Below are positions 41,577-50,176 of a DNA stretch of 64,000 nt, in pieces (the first letter of the stretch is position 1; every line of letters starts with the position of its first letter). The DNA lies in contig NZ_QRIL01000014.1 of NCBI RefSeq assembly GCF_003471165.1, positions 1 through 64,000 of the forward strand, read 5' to 3'. The notes below the pieces were generated by a model. That model was not told the DNA's origin, did no database searches, and saw only the letters and a program-made list of their open reading frames with translations. The position numbers and the translations under genes are program-made. This DNA is from Ruminococcus sp. AM22-13. Lineage in GTDB: Bacteria; Bacillota; Clostridia; Lachnospirales; Lachnospiraceae.

Positions 41577-41606
41577 TGACATAGACAAGTTAAGGAGGGA
41601 AAATTT

Positions 41607-42254
41607 GTGGAAGCTAAAGAAATTTCAAAAGCGGTGATTAAACGTCTGCCACGTTATTATCGCTACCTCGGTGAGCTGATGGAGGAGAATGTTGAGCGTA
41701 TATCTTCCAATGATCTCAGCAAAAAGATGCATGTGACAGCTTCCCAGATTCGTCAGGACTTAAATAATTTCGGCGGTTTTGGTCAGCAGGGTTATGGCTA
41801 TAATGTACGTTATTTATACACAGAGATCGGCAAGATCCTTGGACTGGATACAGTACATCCGATGATTATTCTTGGTGCCGGTAATCTGGGACAGGCGCTG
41901 GCCAATTATGTGGACTTCGAAAAACGTGGTTTTAAACTGGTTGGTATTTTTGATGTAAATCCTGTACTTGAGGGAATTGCGGTGCGCGGAATCGAGATAC
42001 AGATGTTAAGTGATCTTCCATTTTTTCTGAAGGAGAATGAGGTAGAGATTGCTATTTTGACTCTTCCGAAGAATAAAGCCAAAGAGATGGCGAAGATTTT
42101 AATTGATAATGGAATTAAGGCAATCTGGAACTTTGCACACATTGATCTGGATGCTCCGGAGGATGTAATGGTTGAGAATGTACATCTTTCAGAGAGCCTT
42201 ATGACTCTGTCCTATAACCTGAGTGAATACAGGAAAGAGCACGAAGGCGAGTAG
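41607..42254 (+). CDS. rex: Redox-sensing transcriptional repressor Rex
   Basis: Rex binds DNA when the NADH/NAD ratio is low and controls fermentation and hydrogenase genes. The 215-residue protein has an N-terminal winged helix (about 5-85: KRLPRYYRYLGEL, TASQIRQDLNNFGGFGQQGYGY) and a Rossmann domain with the dinucleotide motif LGAGNLGQAL at about 92-101 and a C-terminal swapped helix. The start is GTG with AAGGAGGG upstream. It is in a single-gene unit ended by the hairpin at 42273. The window also carries NfnAB, a plausible redox target, but no operator was recognised. Confidence 0.96.
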   Translation: MEAKEISKAVIKRLPRYYRYLGELMEENVERISSNDLSKKMHVTASQIRQDLNNFGGFGQQGYGYNVRYLYTEIGKILGLDTVHPMIILGAGNLGQALANYVDFEKRGFKLVGIFDVNPVLEGIAVRGIEIQMLSDLPFFLKENEVEIAILTLPKNKAKEMAKILIDNGIKAIWNFAHIDLDAPEDVMVENVHLSESLMTLSYNLSEYRKEHEGE

Positions 42255-42272
42255 AACATGATGTGGAACACA

Positions 42273-42301
42273 AGGCTGTGGTCATCTGATCACAGCTTTT
42301 C
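42273..42301 (+). terminator. Intrinsic terminator of rex
   Basis: AGGCTGTG pairs with CACAGCTT around a loop, followed by TTTCTG. Confidence 0.75.
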
Positions 42302-42464
42302 TGAATTTAGCAGGATGATTTTGCTTATTCACAACTACAAAATGAAAGTGGATTTAAAATATCCGTCTGGCCAGAATGGCTGAGAAATTTATTCTGTATA
42401 AAATTACGTGGTGGAACAAATTAAATATTTGATGAAATACGGGAACATACGGGGAGGTGAACAG

Positions 42465-43964
42465 ATGAGAGGAGTTGTGACTGCGGCAGAAATGAAGGCG
42501 CTGGATGCAAATACGATTGAGAAAGCCGGAATTCCTTCGCTGGTATTAATGGAGCGTGCTGCATTACAGACTGTTACAGAAATCATAAAGCGGGTGAATA
42601 CGAAGGATAAAGAGAAAATCCTGGTGGTCTGCGGAACCGGGAATAACGGAGGAGACGGACTGGCAATTGCCAGATTACTCCATTTACACGGATTTAAAAC
42701 GTGGTATTATATTGTTGGAAACGAAGAGAAAATGACAAAAGAAACTTCCAGTCAGCTTCGCACAGCAGAGTATTATCATACTTCACGGGTGCATAACCTG
42801 ATTCTGAATGAATATACTACTATAGTAGATGCCATTTTTGGAGTTGGACTCAGCAGACCGATAGAGGGAAAATACGGAGAACTTATCAGTGAATTAAATC
42901 AGGCATCTGCGTTTAAAGTTGCGGTGGATATTCCTTCCGGGATTGATGCAGACACAGGATTCGAGAAAGGAATCGCTTTCCGGGCCAATCTTACGGTTAC
43001 ATTTGCTTTTCGAAAGAGAGGCCTGTGTTTCTATCCGGGGCGTATGTATGGTGGGGAGATCATTGTGGCGGATATTGGGATTTATTCAATGCCTGATAAG
43101 AAAATCCGAATGAATTACCTGGAAAGAGAAGACTTGAAAATGCTTCCGGACAGACTTCCCTATGGGAATAAGGGAACTTTCGGTAAGGTACTTTTGGTTG
43201 CAGGTTCTGAAGGAATGTGCGGTGCAGCATATTTAAGTGCCGCAGCTGCACTAAAGTGTTCGGCGGGCATGGTGAAGATCCAGACCGTGGAGGCAAATCG
43301 TGTTCCATTACAGACACTTCTGCCGGAAGCAATGATAACCTGTGATTTTGATGAGAGTAAAAATGAGAGAATGCTGGAATGGTGTGATGTGCTGGTGATC
43401 GGACCGGGGCTGGGAGCAAGTGCACAGAGCAGAGAGCGTGCTCAGTGGTTTCTGTCAAGAGCTGCTATATGTGGAAAATCAGTTGTTCTGGATGCAGATG
43501 GATTAAATCTTCTGGCACTTCATGAGGGCTGGAAGAGGTTTATCGGAGAGAATGTGATCGTCACGCCGCATATTGGCGAGATGAGCCGCCTGTGTGGAAA
43601 AAGTATTGGTGATATTCAGGATTGTCTGGTTCAGACAGCATTTGATTATGCAAAGGAAACAAAAGCAGTCTGTGTTTTGAAAGATGCATGTACTGTAGTG
43701 TCAGGTGCGTCAGAAGAGAGGTATCTGAATATTTCCGGAAACGCAGGAATGGCAACAGCTGGCAGTGGTGATGTACTAAGCGGTGTGATCGCAGGTGTAC
43801 TTTGTATGTATCTGAAAGCAGAAAGGAAGCCATCCATGGCGATGATGGCAGCCCTTGGTGTATATGTTCATGGGCTTGCCGGTGATCTGGCGGCTGAAAC
43901 AGTAGGCCAGCGGGGTATGACAGCAGGAGACATTATCCGGTTCTTGCCGGAAATATTAAAATAA
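42465..43964 (+). CDS. nnr: Bifunctional NAD(P)H-hydrate epimerase / ADP-dependent dehydratase
   Basis: The protein repairs damaged NADH and NADPH hydrates. The 499-residue product has the YjeF epimerase domain (about 1-210: MKALDANTIEKAG, VVCGTGNNGGDGLAIARLL, DAIFGVGLSRPIEG, VDIPSGIDADTG). The dehydratase domain (about 225-499) has GNKGTFGKVLLVAGSEGMCGAA, VLDADGLNLLA and GNAGMATAGSGDVLSG, the ADP/ribokinase-like motif. ATG 42465 has GGGGAGGTG upstream; the longer upstream frame is not supported. It is followed by alr and mazF, a neighbourhood common in Firmicutes. Confidence 0.93.
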   Translation: MRGVVTAAEMKALDANTIEKAGIPSLVLMERAALQTVTEIIKRVNTKDKEKILVVCGTGNNGGDGLAIARLLHLHGFKTWYYIVGNEEKMTKETSSQLRTAEYYHTSRVHNLILNEYTTIVDAIFGVGLSRPIEGKYGELISELNQASAFKVAVDIPSGIDADTGFEKGIAFRANLTVTFAFRKRGLCFYPGRMYGGEIIVADIGIYSMPDKKIRMNYLEREDLKMLPDRLPYGNKGTFGKVLLVAGSEGMCGAAYLSAAAALKCSAGMVKIQTVEANRVPLQTLLPEAMITCDFDESKNERMLEWCDVLVIGPGLGASAQSRERAQWFLSRAAICGKSVVLDADGLNLLALHEGWKRFIGENVIVTPHIGEMSRLCGKSIGDIQDCLVQTAFDYAKETKAVCVLKDACTVVSGASEERYLNISGNAGMATAGSGDVLSGVIAGVLCMYLKAERKPSMAMMAALGVYVHGLAGDLAAETVGQRGMTAGDIIRFLPEILK

Positions 43965-44028
43965 AGAATAACTGGTCGTAACAACGTGTGAATCGTTTAT
44001 GAGCAGTTATGGCAGAGGACGAATTATT

Positions 44029-45204
44029 ATGGAGAAAAATAACAGAGTGAAAGCAGTGATTTCTCTGGATGCCGTAGAACAGAATTTCAGGGAAATGAGA
44101 AAGAATATTGCAGAGGATACGAAGATGATCGCAGTGGTTAAGGCGGATGCTTATGGCCATGGTGCGGTACCAATCGCACATCTGATAGAGGATCATGATT
44201 ATATCTGGGGATTTGCAGCTGCAACGGCAGAAGAGGCTGTTCATCTGCGTCAGGCCGGTATTACAAAACCAATTCTGATTCTTGGAATTGTATTTGATGA
44301 ATACTTTCCTGAACTTGTTCAGTATGACATTCGTCCTGCTGTATGCGAGTATGATGAGGCGAAGAAACTCTCTGATGAAGCTGTTTTACAGAATAAGACG
44401 GTACATATTCATATTGCGCTGGATACAGGTATGACCAGAATTGGTTATGCGGATATACCAGAGAGTGTGGAGGAAATCAAAAAGATCGCTGAACTTCCGA
44501 ATCTTGAGATAGAGGGGATGTTTACTCACTTTGCGAGAGCGGATGAGTATGACAGAAGCCCGGCGATGGTTCAGCTTGAACGATATCAGGATTTTTCGAA
44601 ACGTGTAGAGGAAGCCGGAGTGGATATTCCGCTGCATCACTGCTCTAACAGTGCCGGGATTATTCGTGTACCGGAGGCAAATTTAAGTATCGTTCGCGCC
44701 GGAATTACTATTTATGGAATTTATCCTTCTTCAGAGGTGGAGAGAGACATCGTGAAGCTTGCACCTGTAATGGAACTGAAAAGTCATATTACATATGTAA
44801 AAGATGTTCCGGCAGGTGCTGCGATCAGCTATGGCGGCACCTATGTGGCAGATAAGAAGAGACGTGTAGCTACGATTCCGGTAGGCTATGCAGATGGATA
44901 CCCAAGACAGCTTTCTAATAAAGGATGGGTTCTGATACATGGAAAAAAAGCCCCGATCCTTGGAAGAGTCTGTATGGATCAGTTTATGGCAGATGTGACA
45001 GAAATCGACAATGTAAAGAAGGGTGATGAAGTAACTCTTCTTGGCAGAGACGGGGATGAATTTATCAGTATAGAAGAGATGGGGGATCTTTGCGGCAGGT
45101 TTTCTTATGAATTTGCCTGTGATATCAGCCCACGTGTGCCAAGAGTTTATATAAAAGACGGCAAAGAAGCTGAAGTATGGTATCAGGGACAAAAGGTTTT
45201 CTGA
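44029..45204 (+). CDS. alr: Alanine racemase
   Basis: Alr interconverts L- and D-alanine with pyridoxal phosphate, feeding peptidoglycan. The 391-residue protein has Lys38 in MIAVVKADAYGHGA, which forms the Schiff base, and the second catalytic Tyr in GAAISYGGTY. HHCSNSAGIIR and GRVCMDQFMADVT are further hallmarks. ATG 44029 has AGAGGAC upstream; an in-frame ATG ten codons earlier lacks a ribosome site. Its position after nnr and before mazF matches other Firmicutes. Identity is secure. Confidence 0.95.
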   Translation: MEKNNRVKAVISLDAVEQNFREMRKNIAEDTKMIAVVKADAYGHGAVPIAHLIEDHDYIWGFAAATAEEAVHLRQAGITKPILILGIVFDEYFPELVQYDIRPAVCEYDEAKKLSDEAVLQNKTVHIHIALDTGMTRIGYADIPESVEEIKKIAELPNLEIEGMFTHFARADEYDRSPAMVQLERYQDFSKRVEEAGVDIPLHHCSNSAGIIRVPEANLSIVRAGITIYGIYPSSEVERDIVKLAPVMELKSHITYVKDVPAGAAISYGGTYVADKKRRVATIPVGYADGYPRQLSNKGWVLIHGKKAPILGRVCMDQFMADVTEIDNVKKGDEVTLLGRDGDEFISIEEMGDLCGRFSYEFACDISPRVPRVYIKDGKEAEVWYQGQKVF

Positions 45205-45283
45205 ACCTGAGTTGATGCCATGGATTACTTTTGTGCGCAGATAATGCGGCAGAACTATAAATGACAGAGTAAACTGCAATTTT

Positions 45284-45364
45284 GTAACTGTTCATCAGCA
45301 GGTTATCCATTACTATAACAATAATCAGAAGATTTATTGATGCATAAGGGAACTGAATAGTTAC
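45284..45364. repeat. Degenerate MITE-like element between alr and mazF
   Basis: Ends GTAACTGTTCA and TGAATAGTTAC are near-inverse and match the GTAACT-type ends of the 20510 copy. The core is divergent and no clean target duplication is seen. It occupies the place where an antitoxin gene sits in Bacillus. Confidence 0.5.
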
Positions 45365-45467
45365 GGTTATTTTATATACCACGCATGTATACACAAGAAA
45401 AAGATGGAAATACTTAATTCTAAAACAAGGTTTTTATGAAACCAGAAAGAATCGGAGTGTGAATTGT

Positions 45468-45815
45468 GTGGTAATTAAAAGAGGGGATATATTTTATGCG
45501 GATCTTCGTCCGGTAGTGGGGAGCGAGCAGGGAGGGATTCGTCCGGTTCTGATTATTCAGAATAATGTTGGCAACAGACACAGTCCTACGGTGATCTGTG
45601 CTGCTATTACATCCAAAATGAATAAGGCGAAACTTCCGACACATATTGAAATAGATGCAGGGACTTATGGAATTGAAAAGGATTCTGTAATTTTACTGGA
45701 ACAACTTCGAACTATAGATAAAAGAAGGCTGAAAGATAAGGTATGCCATCTGGATGAGGCAATGCTTGATAAAGTCAATCACGCACTTGAAATCAGCCTT
45801 GAACTTACTTTTTAG
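45468..45815 (+). CDS. MazF/PemK-family endoribonuclease toxin (EndoA-like)
   Basis: The 115-residue protein reads [20 protein letters not shown] followed by [12 protein letters not shown], the EndoA signature, then [18 protein letters not shown] and [15 protein letters not shown]. EndoA cuts single-stranded mRNA at UACAU-type sites in Bacillus. GTG 45468 gives the conserved N-terminus with GGAG ten bases upstream; a GTG three codons earlier is possible but sits too near. In Bacillus the antitoxin gene lies immediately before it; here no RHH-type antitoxin is found between alr and this gene, only a repeat. Toxicity control is therefore an open question. Confidence 0.9.
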   Translation: MVIKRGDIFYADLRPVVGSEQGGIRPVLIIQNNVGNRHSPTVICAAITSKMNKAKLPTHIEIDAGTYGIEKDSVILLEQLRTIDKRRLKDKVCHLDEAMLDKVNHALEISLELTF

Positions 45816-45830
45816 AGTCTGTCTGAAAAA

Positions 45831-45879
45831 TATTTCCTGCATCGCGTAGCGTGTTACTGGGCACGGAGTGAACAGTAAC
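45831..45879 (+). repeat. Right half of a MITE copy
   Basis: TATTTCCTGCATCGCG and CACGGAGTGAACAGTAAC match the right part of the 28348 copy. The left half is absent and no duplication is seen. Confidence 0.65.
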
Positions 45880-45981
45880 TGATTTTTTAAACACGTTCTG
45901 ATATCTTGACGATTAATTGAGAAAGTGATATATTTTACCAGTAACTACGCGTATTCAATACAGAGGAGACTGATCAATACA

Positions 45982-47283
45982 ATGGAAGATGGCAGTAGTA
46001 TGCCCCTCTGGGGCTTGTTTGTCTTACTATCGTTGCTGTGGCTGAATGGTATCTTTTATGGATTTGCTGCGGCACTGAGAAATATAAGTGAGAATGATAC
46101 ACAGAAGAGAGCAGATGAGGGCGATAAGAAAGCGCAGATGCTTATGGCATTGATCGATAAGCCAACGCAGTTCATCAATGCGATTCCTTTGATCGTAATG
46201 GCGTGTGGTATTTGCTTTGGTACGTTCCTTGTTCCATGGGCAGTAGAGGCATTTCACCCGTACATAAAGCATGTACCGGCATTGATCCTGGTGATGGCAT
46301 TGAGTGTGATTCTGCTTGCGGGAATTGGGATTCTGACTTTTCGCCGGGTTGGTACGTATCATCCGGATACTTATGCGTACAGATATCTGAACCTGGTACA
46401 TTTCTGGGTGAATCTGCTGAAACCTTTTACGGTATTTATTACCTGGATAGCGAGACTGGCAGCAGTGCCGTTTGGCGTGGAAATAGACCGTAAGGAATCT
46501 GCTGTGACAGAGGAAGAGATCATTTCTATCGTAGATGAGGCCCATGAACAGGGTGTCATTGAAGAGAACGAGGCAGAGATGATTCAGAATATCATGTCTT
46601 TTAATGAGACAGAAGCGCATGATATTATGACTCACAGAAAGAATGTTGTAGCTTTTGATGAAGAGATTCTGCTTAAAAACATGATCGATACGATGCTGGA
46701 GGAGGGAAATTCCCGTTATCCGGTATATGAGGAAAATATTGACAATATTAAGGGAATCGTTCATTATAAAGATGCACTCAAATTCATGACACAGAATCCA
46801 TGGGCGAAATTTAAACCGCTGAAAGAGCTGCCGGGGATTATCAGGCAGGCTTCGCTCATTCCTGAGACAAGAGGAATCGGAGATCTTTTTCATACCATGC
46901 AGGCCAAGAAGATTCATATGGCTGTTGTTGTGGATGAATATGGACAGACAGCAGGTATTGTCACTATGGAGGATATTCTGGAAGAAATCGTCGGGGATAT
47001 TCTGGATGAATATGATGAGGATGAGATCACGATTCGTGCGCAGAAAGACAACAGTCTGATCGTTGACGGGCTTGCATATCTGGAAGATGTGGAAGAGGAA
47101 TTGGAGGCTGATTTCGGAGACACAGAGTTTGAGACATTAAATGGTTATCTTACGAATATTCTGGGACATATTCCTACAGACAAGGATATTGATACGACCA
47201 TAAAAGCGATTGGATACTGTTTTACTATCTTGTCTATCGGCAATAAGACGATCGGCAAAGTCAGGGTAGAACGGGATAAATAA
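45982..47283 (+). CDS. CNNM/CBS-domain membrane protein (hemolysin C-like family)
   Basis: The 433-residue protein has four membrane segments (about 7-27, 70-90, 105-125, 150-170; [19 protein letters not shown] and [18 protein letters not shown]) that form a CNNM-type domain. A CBS pair follows (about 225-345: [35 protein letters not shown]) and a C-terminal CorC/HlyC domain (about 355-430, [15 protein letters not shown]). Homologues are magnesium/cobalt efflux proteins; the hemolysin name is historical. The start at 45982 keeps GAGGAGA upstream at somewhat long spacing; ATG at 46000 is possible. It follows mazF but no functional link is visible. Confidence 0.87.
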   Translation: MEDGSSMPLWGLFVLLSLLWLNGIFYGFAAALRNISENDTQKRADEGDKKAQMLMALIDKPTQFINAIPLIVMACGICFGTFLVPWAVEAFHPYIKHVPALILVMALSVILLAGIGILTFRRVGTYHPDTYAYRYLNLVHFWVNLLKPFTVFITWIARLAAVPFGVEIDRKESAVTEEEIISIVDEAHEQGVIEENEAEMIQNIMSFNETEAHDIMTHRKNVVAFDEEILLKNMIDTMLEEGNSRYPVYEENIDNIKGIVHYKDALKFMTQNPWAKFKPLKELPGIIRQASLIPETRGIGDLFHTMQAKKIHMAVVVDEYGQTAGIVTMEDILEEIVGDILDEYDEDEITIRAQKDNSLIVDGLAYLEDVEEELEADFGDTEFETLNGYLTNILGHIPTDKDIDTTIKAIGYCFTILSIGNKTIGKVRVERDK

Positions 47284-47312
47284 ATGCTATTGTCCACAGC
47301 GTGGGCAGTAAT
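47284..47312. repeat. Minimal MITE-end palindrome before yebC
   Basis: GCTATTGTCCAC and GTGGGCAGTAATA around AGC are near-inverse and resemble two joined MITE ends. It lies directly after the CBS-domain gene. Confidence 0.4.
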
Positions 47313-47345
47313 AAACAAATTATTTTAACAAAAGGAGAAAGAAAG

Positions 47346-48074
47346 ATGTCAGGACATTCAAAATTTGCAAACATTAAACATAAGAAAGAGAAAAACGATG
47401 CAAAGAAAGGTAAGATCTTTACAGTAATCGGACGTGAGCTGGTTATGGCTGTTAAAGCAGGTGGTCCGGATCCGAACAACAACAGCAAGCTTCGTGATGT
47501 AATCGCAAAGGCAAAAGCTAATAACATGCCAAACGATACAATCGAACGTGGTATCAAGAAAGCAGCAGGTGCTGATTCTGCAGATAGCTATGAGAAAGCT
47601 GTATATGAAGGATATGGTCCGAACGGTGTTGCTATCATCGTTGAGACTCTGACAGATAACAAAAACCGTACAGCAGGTAATGTTCGTAACGCATTTACAA
47701 AAGGTAACGGAAGCATCGGAACTCAGGGATGTGTATCTTACATGTTCGATCAGAAAGGCCAGATCATCATCGATAAAGAAGAGTGTGAGATGGATGCTGA
47801 TGAACTGATGATGCTCGCTCTGGATGCAGGTGCAGAGGACTTTAATGAGGAAGAAGACAGCTACGAAGTTCTTACAGCACCGGATGATTTCAGTGCAGTA
47901 CGTGAAGCTATCGAGAATGCAGGAGCACCAATCGCAGAAGCACAGGTTGCTATGATTCCTCAGACATATGTAGATCTGACAGACGAGCAGGCTCTTAAAG
48001 ATCTTCAGAGAACACTGGATCTCTTAGATGAAGATGACGATGTAACAGACGTTTGGACAAACTGGAACGAATGA
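47346..48074 (+). CDS. yebC: YebC/PmpR-family transcription or translation factor
   Basis: The 242-residue protein begins [20 protein letters not shown], the YebC hallmark, and continues [20 protein letters not shown] and [18 protein letters not shown]. Members act as DNA-binding regulators or help translation of polyproline stretches in recent work on Firmicutes. The ATG has AAAGGAG upstream; an in-frame TTG 45 bases earlier lacks support. It is followed by a hairpin that also contains the ribosome site of tepA. Function beyond family is not certain. Confidence 0.93.
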   Translation: MSGHSKFANIKHKKEKNDAKKGKIFTVIGRELVMAVKAGGPDPNNNSKLRDVIAKAKANNMPNDTIERGIKKAAGADSADSYEKAVYEGYGPNGVAIIVETLTDNKNRTAGNVRNAFTKGNGSIGTQGCVSYMFDQKGQIIIDKEECEMDADELMMLALDAGAEDFNEEEDSYEVLTAPDDFSAVREAIENAGAPIAEAQVAMIPQTYVDLTDEQALKDLQRTLDLLDEDDDVTDVWTNWNE

Positions 48075-48132
48075 TTTAACCAGATTAGGTAAGCAGCGAA
48101 AGCGGATTGTGAATATCCGTTTGACAGAAAAC

Positions 48133-48162
48133 AGAATAATATTTTGCAAATGATACATAATA
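48133..48162 (+). promoter_or_regulatory. Candidate SigG-like promoter of tepA
   Basis: AGAATA (48133-48138) and CATAATA (48156-48162) are 17 bases apart. They match 5 of 6 and 6 of 7 bases of the Bacillus SigG consensus (TGMATA, N17-18, CATACTA). Initiation would fall near 48169, inside the loop of the following hairpin. Confidence 0.4.
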
Positions 48163-48193
48163 CCTCCAGGAGAATAATCTTGGAGGTATTTTT
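48159..48193 (+). terminator. Terminator hairpin whose 3' arm carries the tepA Shine-Dalgarno
   Basis: AATACCTCCA (48159-48168) pairs perfectly with TGGAGGTATT (48181-48190), followed by TTT and the tepA ATG. GGAGG (48182-48186), seven bases before the ATG, is in the right arm. RNA starting upstream would hide it; RNA starting in the loop would expose it. Confidence 0.75.
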
Positions 48194-49066
48194 ATGCGTG
48201 ATATTATGATGAATAAAAGAAACCCGGAAATGCAGGATGGAGAAATGGACGTTCTGGAACAGTATGCAGAAATGTGCAGATATCAGAATAAACAGAGAGG
48301 GAAATCAGAAGAGGATTCACTTGTGAATGAAGAGGAAAACGAAAACGGTGAAAATAAATCAAAAACAGAGAATGCGGAAAAAGAGAAGAATTTAGAAAAA
48401 GAAGACACACAGAACGAACAGATCAAAGAGATGGGACAGGTGGTTCTGGATAGCAATTCCAGAAAACATAAAGTGGAACTTCTGACGATCATCGGAGAAG
48501 TGGAGGGGCATGAATCTGCACCATCCCATTCAAAGACAACCAAGTATGAGCATGTACTGCCGAAGCTTGCGATTATCGAGGATGATGAAGAGATAGAAGG
48601 ATTGTTAATTCTGTTAAATACGGTAGGAGGAGATGTGGAGGCAGGGCTTGCCATTGCAGAAATGATTGCATCGCTGAGCATTCCTACGGTATCTCTGGTT
48701 CTTGGCGGAGGCCATTCGATTGGTGTTCCGATGGCTGTTTCGGCGGACTATTCTTTTGTAGTGCCAAGTGCGACCATGGTGATTCACCCGGTGCGTTCCA
48801 GCGGGATGTTTATCGGAGTGGCACAAACTTATCGGAATATGGAAAAAATCCAGGACCGAATCACCACATTTATTTCTAAACATTCCAGGGCATCCCAGGA
48901 ACGTCTGGAAGAACTGATGCTGGATACAACTCAGCTTGTAAAGGATGTAGGAACGATGTTAGAGGGAAAGGAGGCAGTACAGGAAGGGCTGATCGATGAG
49001 GTTGGCGGGATTAAGGAAGCATTGGCAAAACTGTATGAAATGATAGAAAAAAAGAATAGACAATAG
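48194..49066 (+). CDS. tepA: ClpP-like protease TepA/YmfB
   Basis: The 290-residue protein has an unusual Glu/Lys/Asn-rich N-terminal region (about 1-95, low complexity). A ClpP-fold domain (about 100-285) has catalytic Ser in GGGHSIGVPMAVS and the His region VVPSATMVIHPVRSSGM. B. subtilis TepA/YmfB was named for protein translocation and has been linked to degradation of spore small acid-soluble proteins. The ATG at 48194 uses the GGAGG in the terminator arm. The SigG-like promoter fits forespore expression. Membership is firm; role is inferred from the Bacillus homologue. Confidence 0.88.
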   Translation: MRDIMMNKRNPEMQDGEMDVLEQYAEMCRYQNKQRGKSEEDSLVNEEENENGENKSKTENAEKEKNLEKEDTQNEQIKEMGQVVLDSNSRKHKVELLTIIGEVEGHESAPSHSKTTKYEHVLPKLAIIEDDEEIEGLLILLNTVGGDVEAGLAIAEMIASLSIPTVSLVLGGGHSIGVPMAVSADYSFVVPSATMVIHPVRSSGMFIGVAQTYRNMEKIQDRITTFISKHSRASQERLEELMLDTTQLVKDVGTMLEGKEAVQEGLIDEVGGIKEALAKLYEMIEKKNRQ

Positions 49067-49288
49067 AAGATGTTCAAAAAGATGTAATAAGATTTGATAT
49101 TAAAAGATAGACTTATATAGTCTGAAAATATTGCTTAATACAGAGAAACAAGCCAGATGTTGAGACAATACAGAGAATTTATTTTGAAAAGATAAAAATT
49201 TCTTATGCATGTTTTAAATCAACTCTTGCCATATGTCAGATTTTGGCGTATTATTATTAGAGGTTTATTATTTGCGAGGAGGAAAACC
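49067..49288. other. Spacer before nfnA, no gene
   Basis: A/T-rich, with stops in all frames except short ones. No hairpin or strong promoter stands out. The upstream frame that runs into nfnA has no ribosome site. Confidence 0.4.
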
Positions 49289-50176
49289 ATGTATAAGATT
49301 TTAAAAGCTGAGACACTGGCAGCTAAGATCCATCTTATGGTTGTACACGCACCGCGTGTTGCAAGCCATTGTCAGCCAGGACAATTTATTATTGTGAAGA
49401 TGGACGAGAAGGGCGAGAGAATCCCGCTTACTATCTGTGATTATGATCGTGAGGAAGGAACAATTACAATTGTGTTCCAGGAGGTCGGCGCATCTACTAT
49501 TAAGATGTCTGAATTAAAAGCAGGAGATTCTTTCCGTGACTTTGTAGGACCTCTTGGATGTCCATCCGAGTTCGTTAACGAAGATATCGAAGAATTAAAG
49601 AAAAAGAAACTGGTATTCGTTGCCGGAGGTGTTGGTACAGCACCTGTATATCCACAGGTTAAATGGCTGCACGAGCATGGAATCACAGCAGATGTTATCC
49701 TTGGTTCCAAGACAAAGAATATGGTAATCCTTGAGAAAGAACTTGCTTCCGTATCTAATCTGTATGTTACAACAGATGATGGCTCTTATGGTCGTTCCGG
49801 TATGGTTACCAAGACTCTTGAGGATCTGGTAACAAATGAAGGCAAACAGTATGATGTCTGTGTTGCTATCGGACCAATGATCATGATGAAATTTGTCTGT
49901 CTTCTTACTAAGAAACTTGGCATTCATACAATTGTCAGCATGAATCCGATCATGGTTGACGGAACTGGTATGTGTGGAGCATGCCGCCTTCAGGTTGGCG
50001 ATGAGATCAAATTTGCCTGCGTAGACGGACCGGAATTCGACGGACATCTCGTTGATTTCGATCAGGCTATGAAGAGAAGCCAGATGTACAAGACCGAAGA
50101 AGGCCGTGCATTACTGAAGCTTCAGGAAGGCGATACCCACCACGGTGGATGCGGACAGTGCGGAGGTGACAAGTAA
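49289..50176 (+). CDS. nfnA: NfnA-like NADP reductase subunit (FAD/NAD-binding, 2Fe-2S)
   Basis: The 295-residue flavoprotein is the small subunit of the NADH-dependent ferredoxin:NADP oxidoreductase, with FAD and NAD sites (QPGQFIIVKMDEKGERIPLT; FVAGGVGTAPVYPQ) and a 2Fe-2S cluster near the C-terminus (GTGMCGACRLQVG, then KFACVDGPEFDGH). The NfnAB complex bifurcates electrons among NADPH, NAD and ferredoxin. It ends with a Gly/His/Cys tail (HHGGCGQCGG). GAGGAGG precedes the ATG at 49289. The stop overlaps the next start by one base, so it is coupled with nfnB. Alternatively it could be named as the sulfide or dihydroorotate electron-transfer subunit, but the partner decides for NfnA. Confidence 0.9.
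   Translation: MYKILKAETLAAKIHLMVVHAPRVASHCQPGQFIIVKMDEKGERIPLTICDYDREEGTITIVFQEVGASTIKMSELKAGDSFRDFVGPLGCPSEFVNEDIEELKKKKLVFVAGGVGTAPVYPQVKWLHEHGITADVILGSKTKNMVILEKELASVSNLYVTTDDGSYGRSGMVTKTLEDLVTNEGKQYDVCVAIGPMIMMKFVCLLTKKLGIHTIVSMNPIMVDGTGMCGACRLQVGDEIKFACVDGPEFDGHLVDFDQAMKRSQMYKTEEGRALLKLQEGDTHHGGCGQCGGDK

Noticed and set aside
41294..41606. Rex operator in the rex promoter region
   Set aside because: No convincing TTGTTAA-type inverted repeat was found, although A/T-rich matches of a few bases exist.
43999..44028. Earlier ATG start for alr
   Set aside because: It lacks a Shine-Dalgarno and would add ten residues not found at the start of alanine racemases.
45205..45467. Antitoxin gene for the MazF-like toxin
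   Set aside because: All frames contain stops and no ribosome site with a start is present; the stretch is mainly a degenerate repeat.
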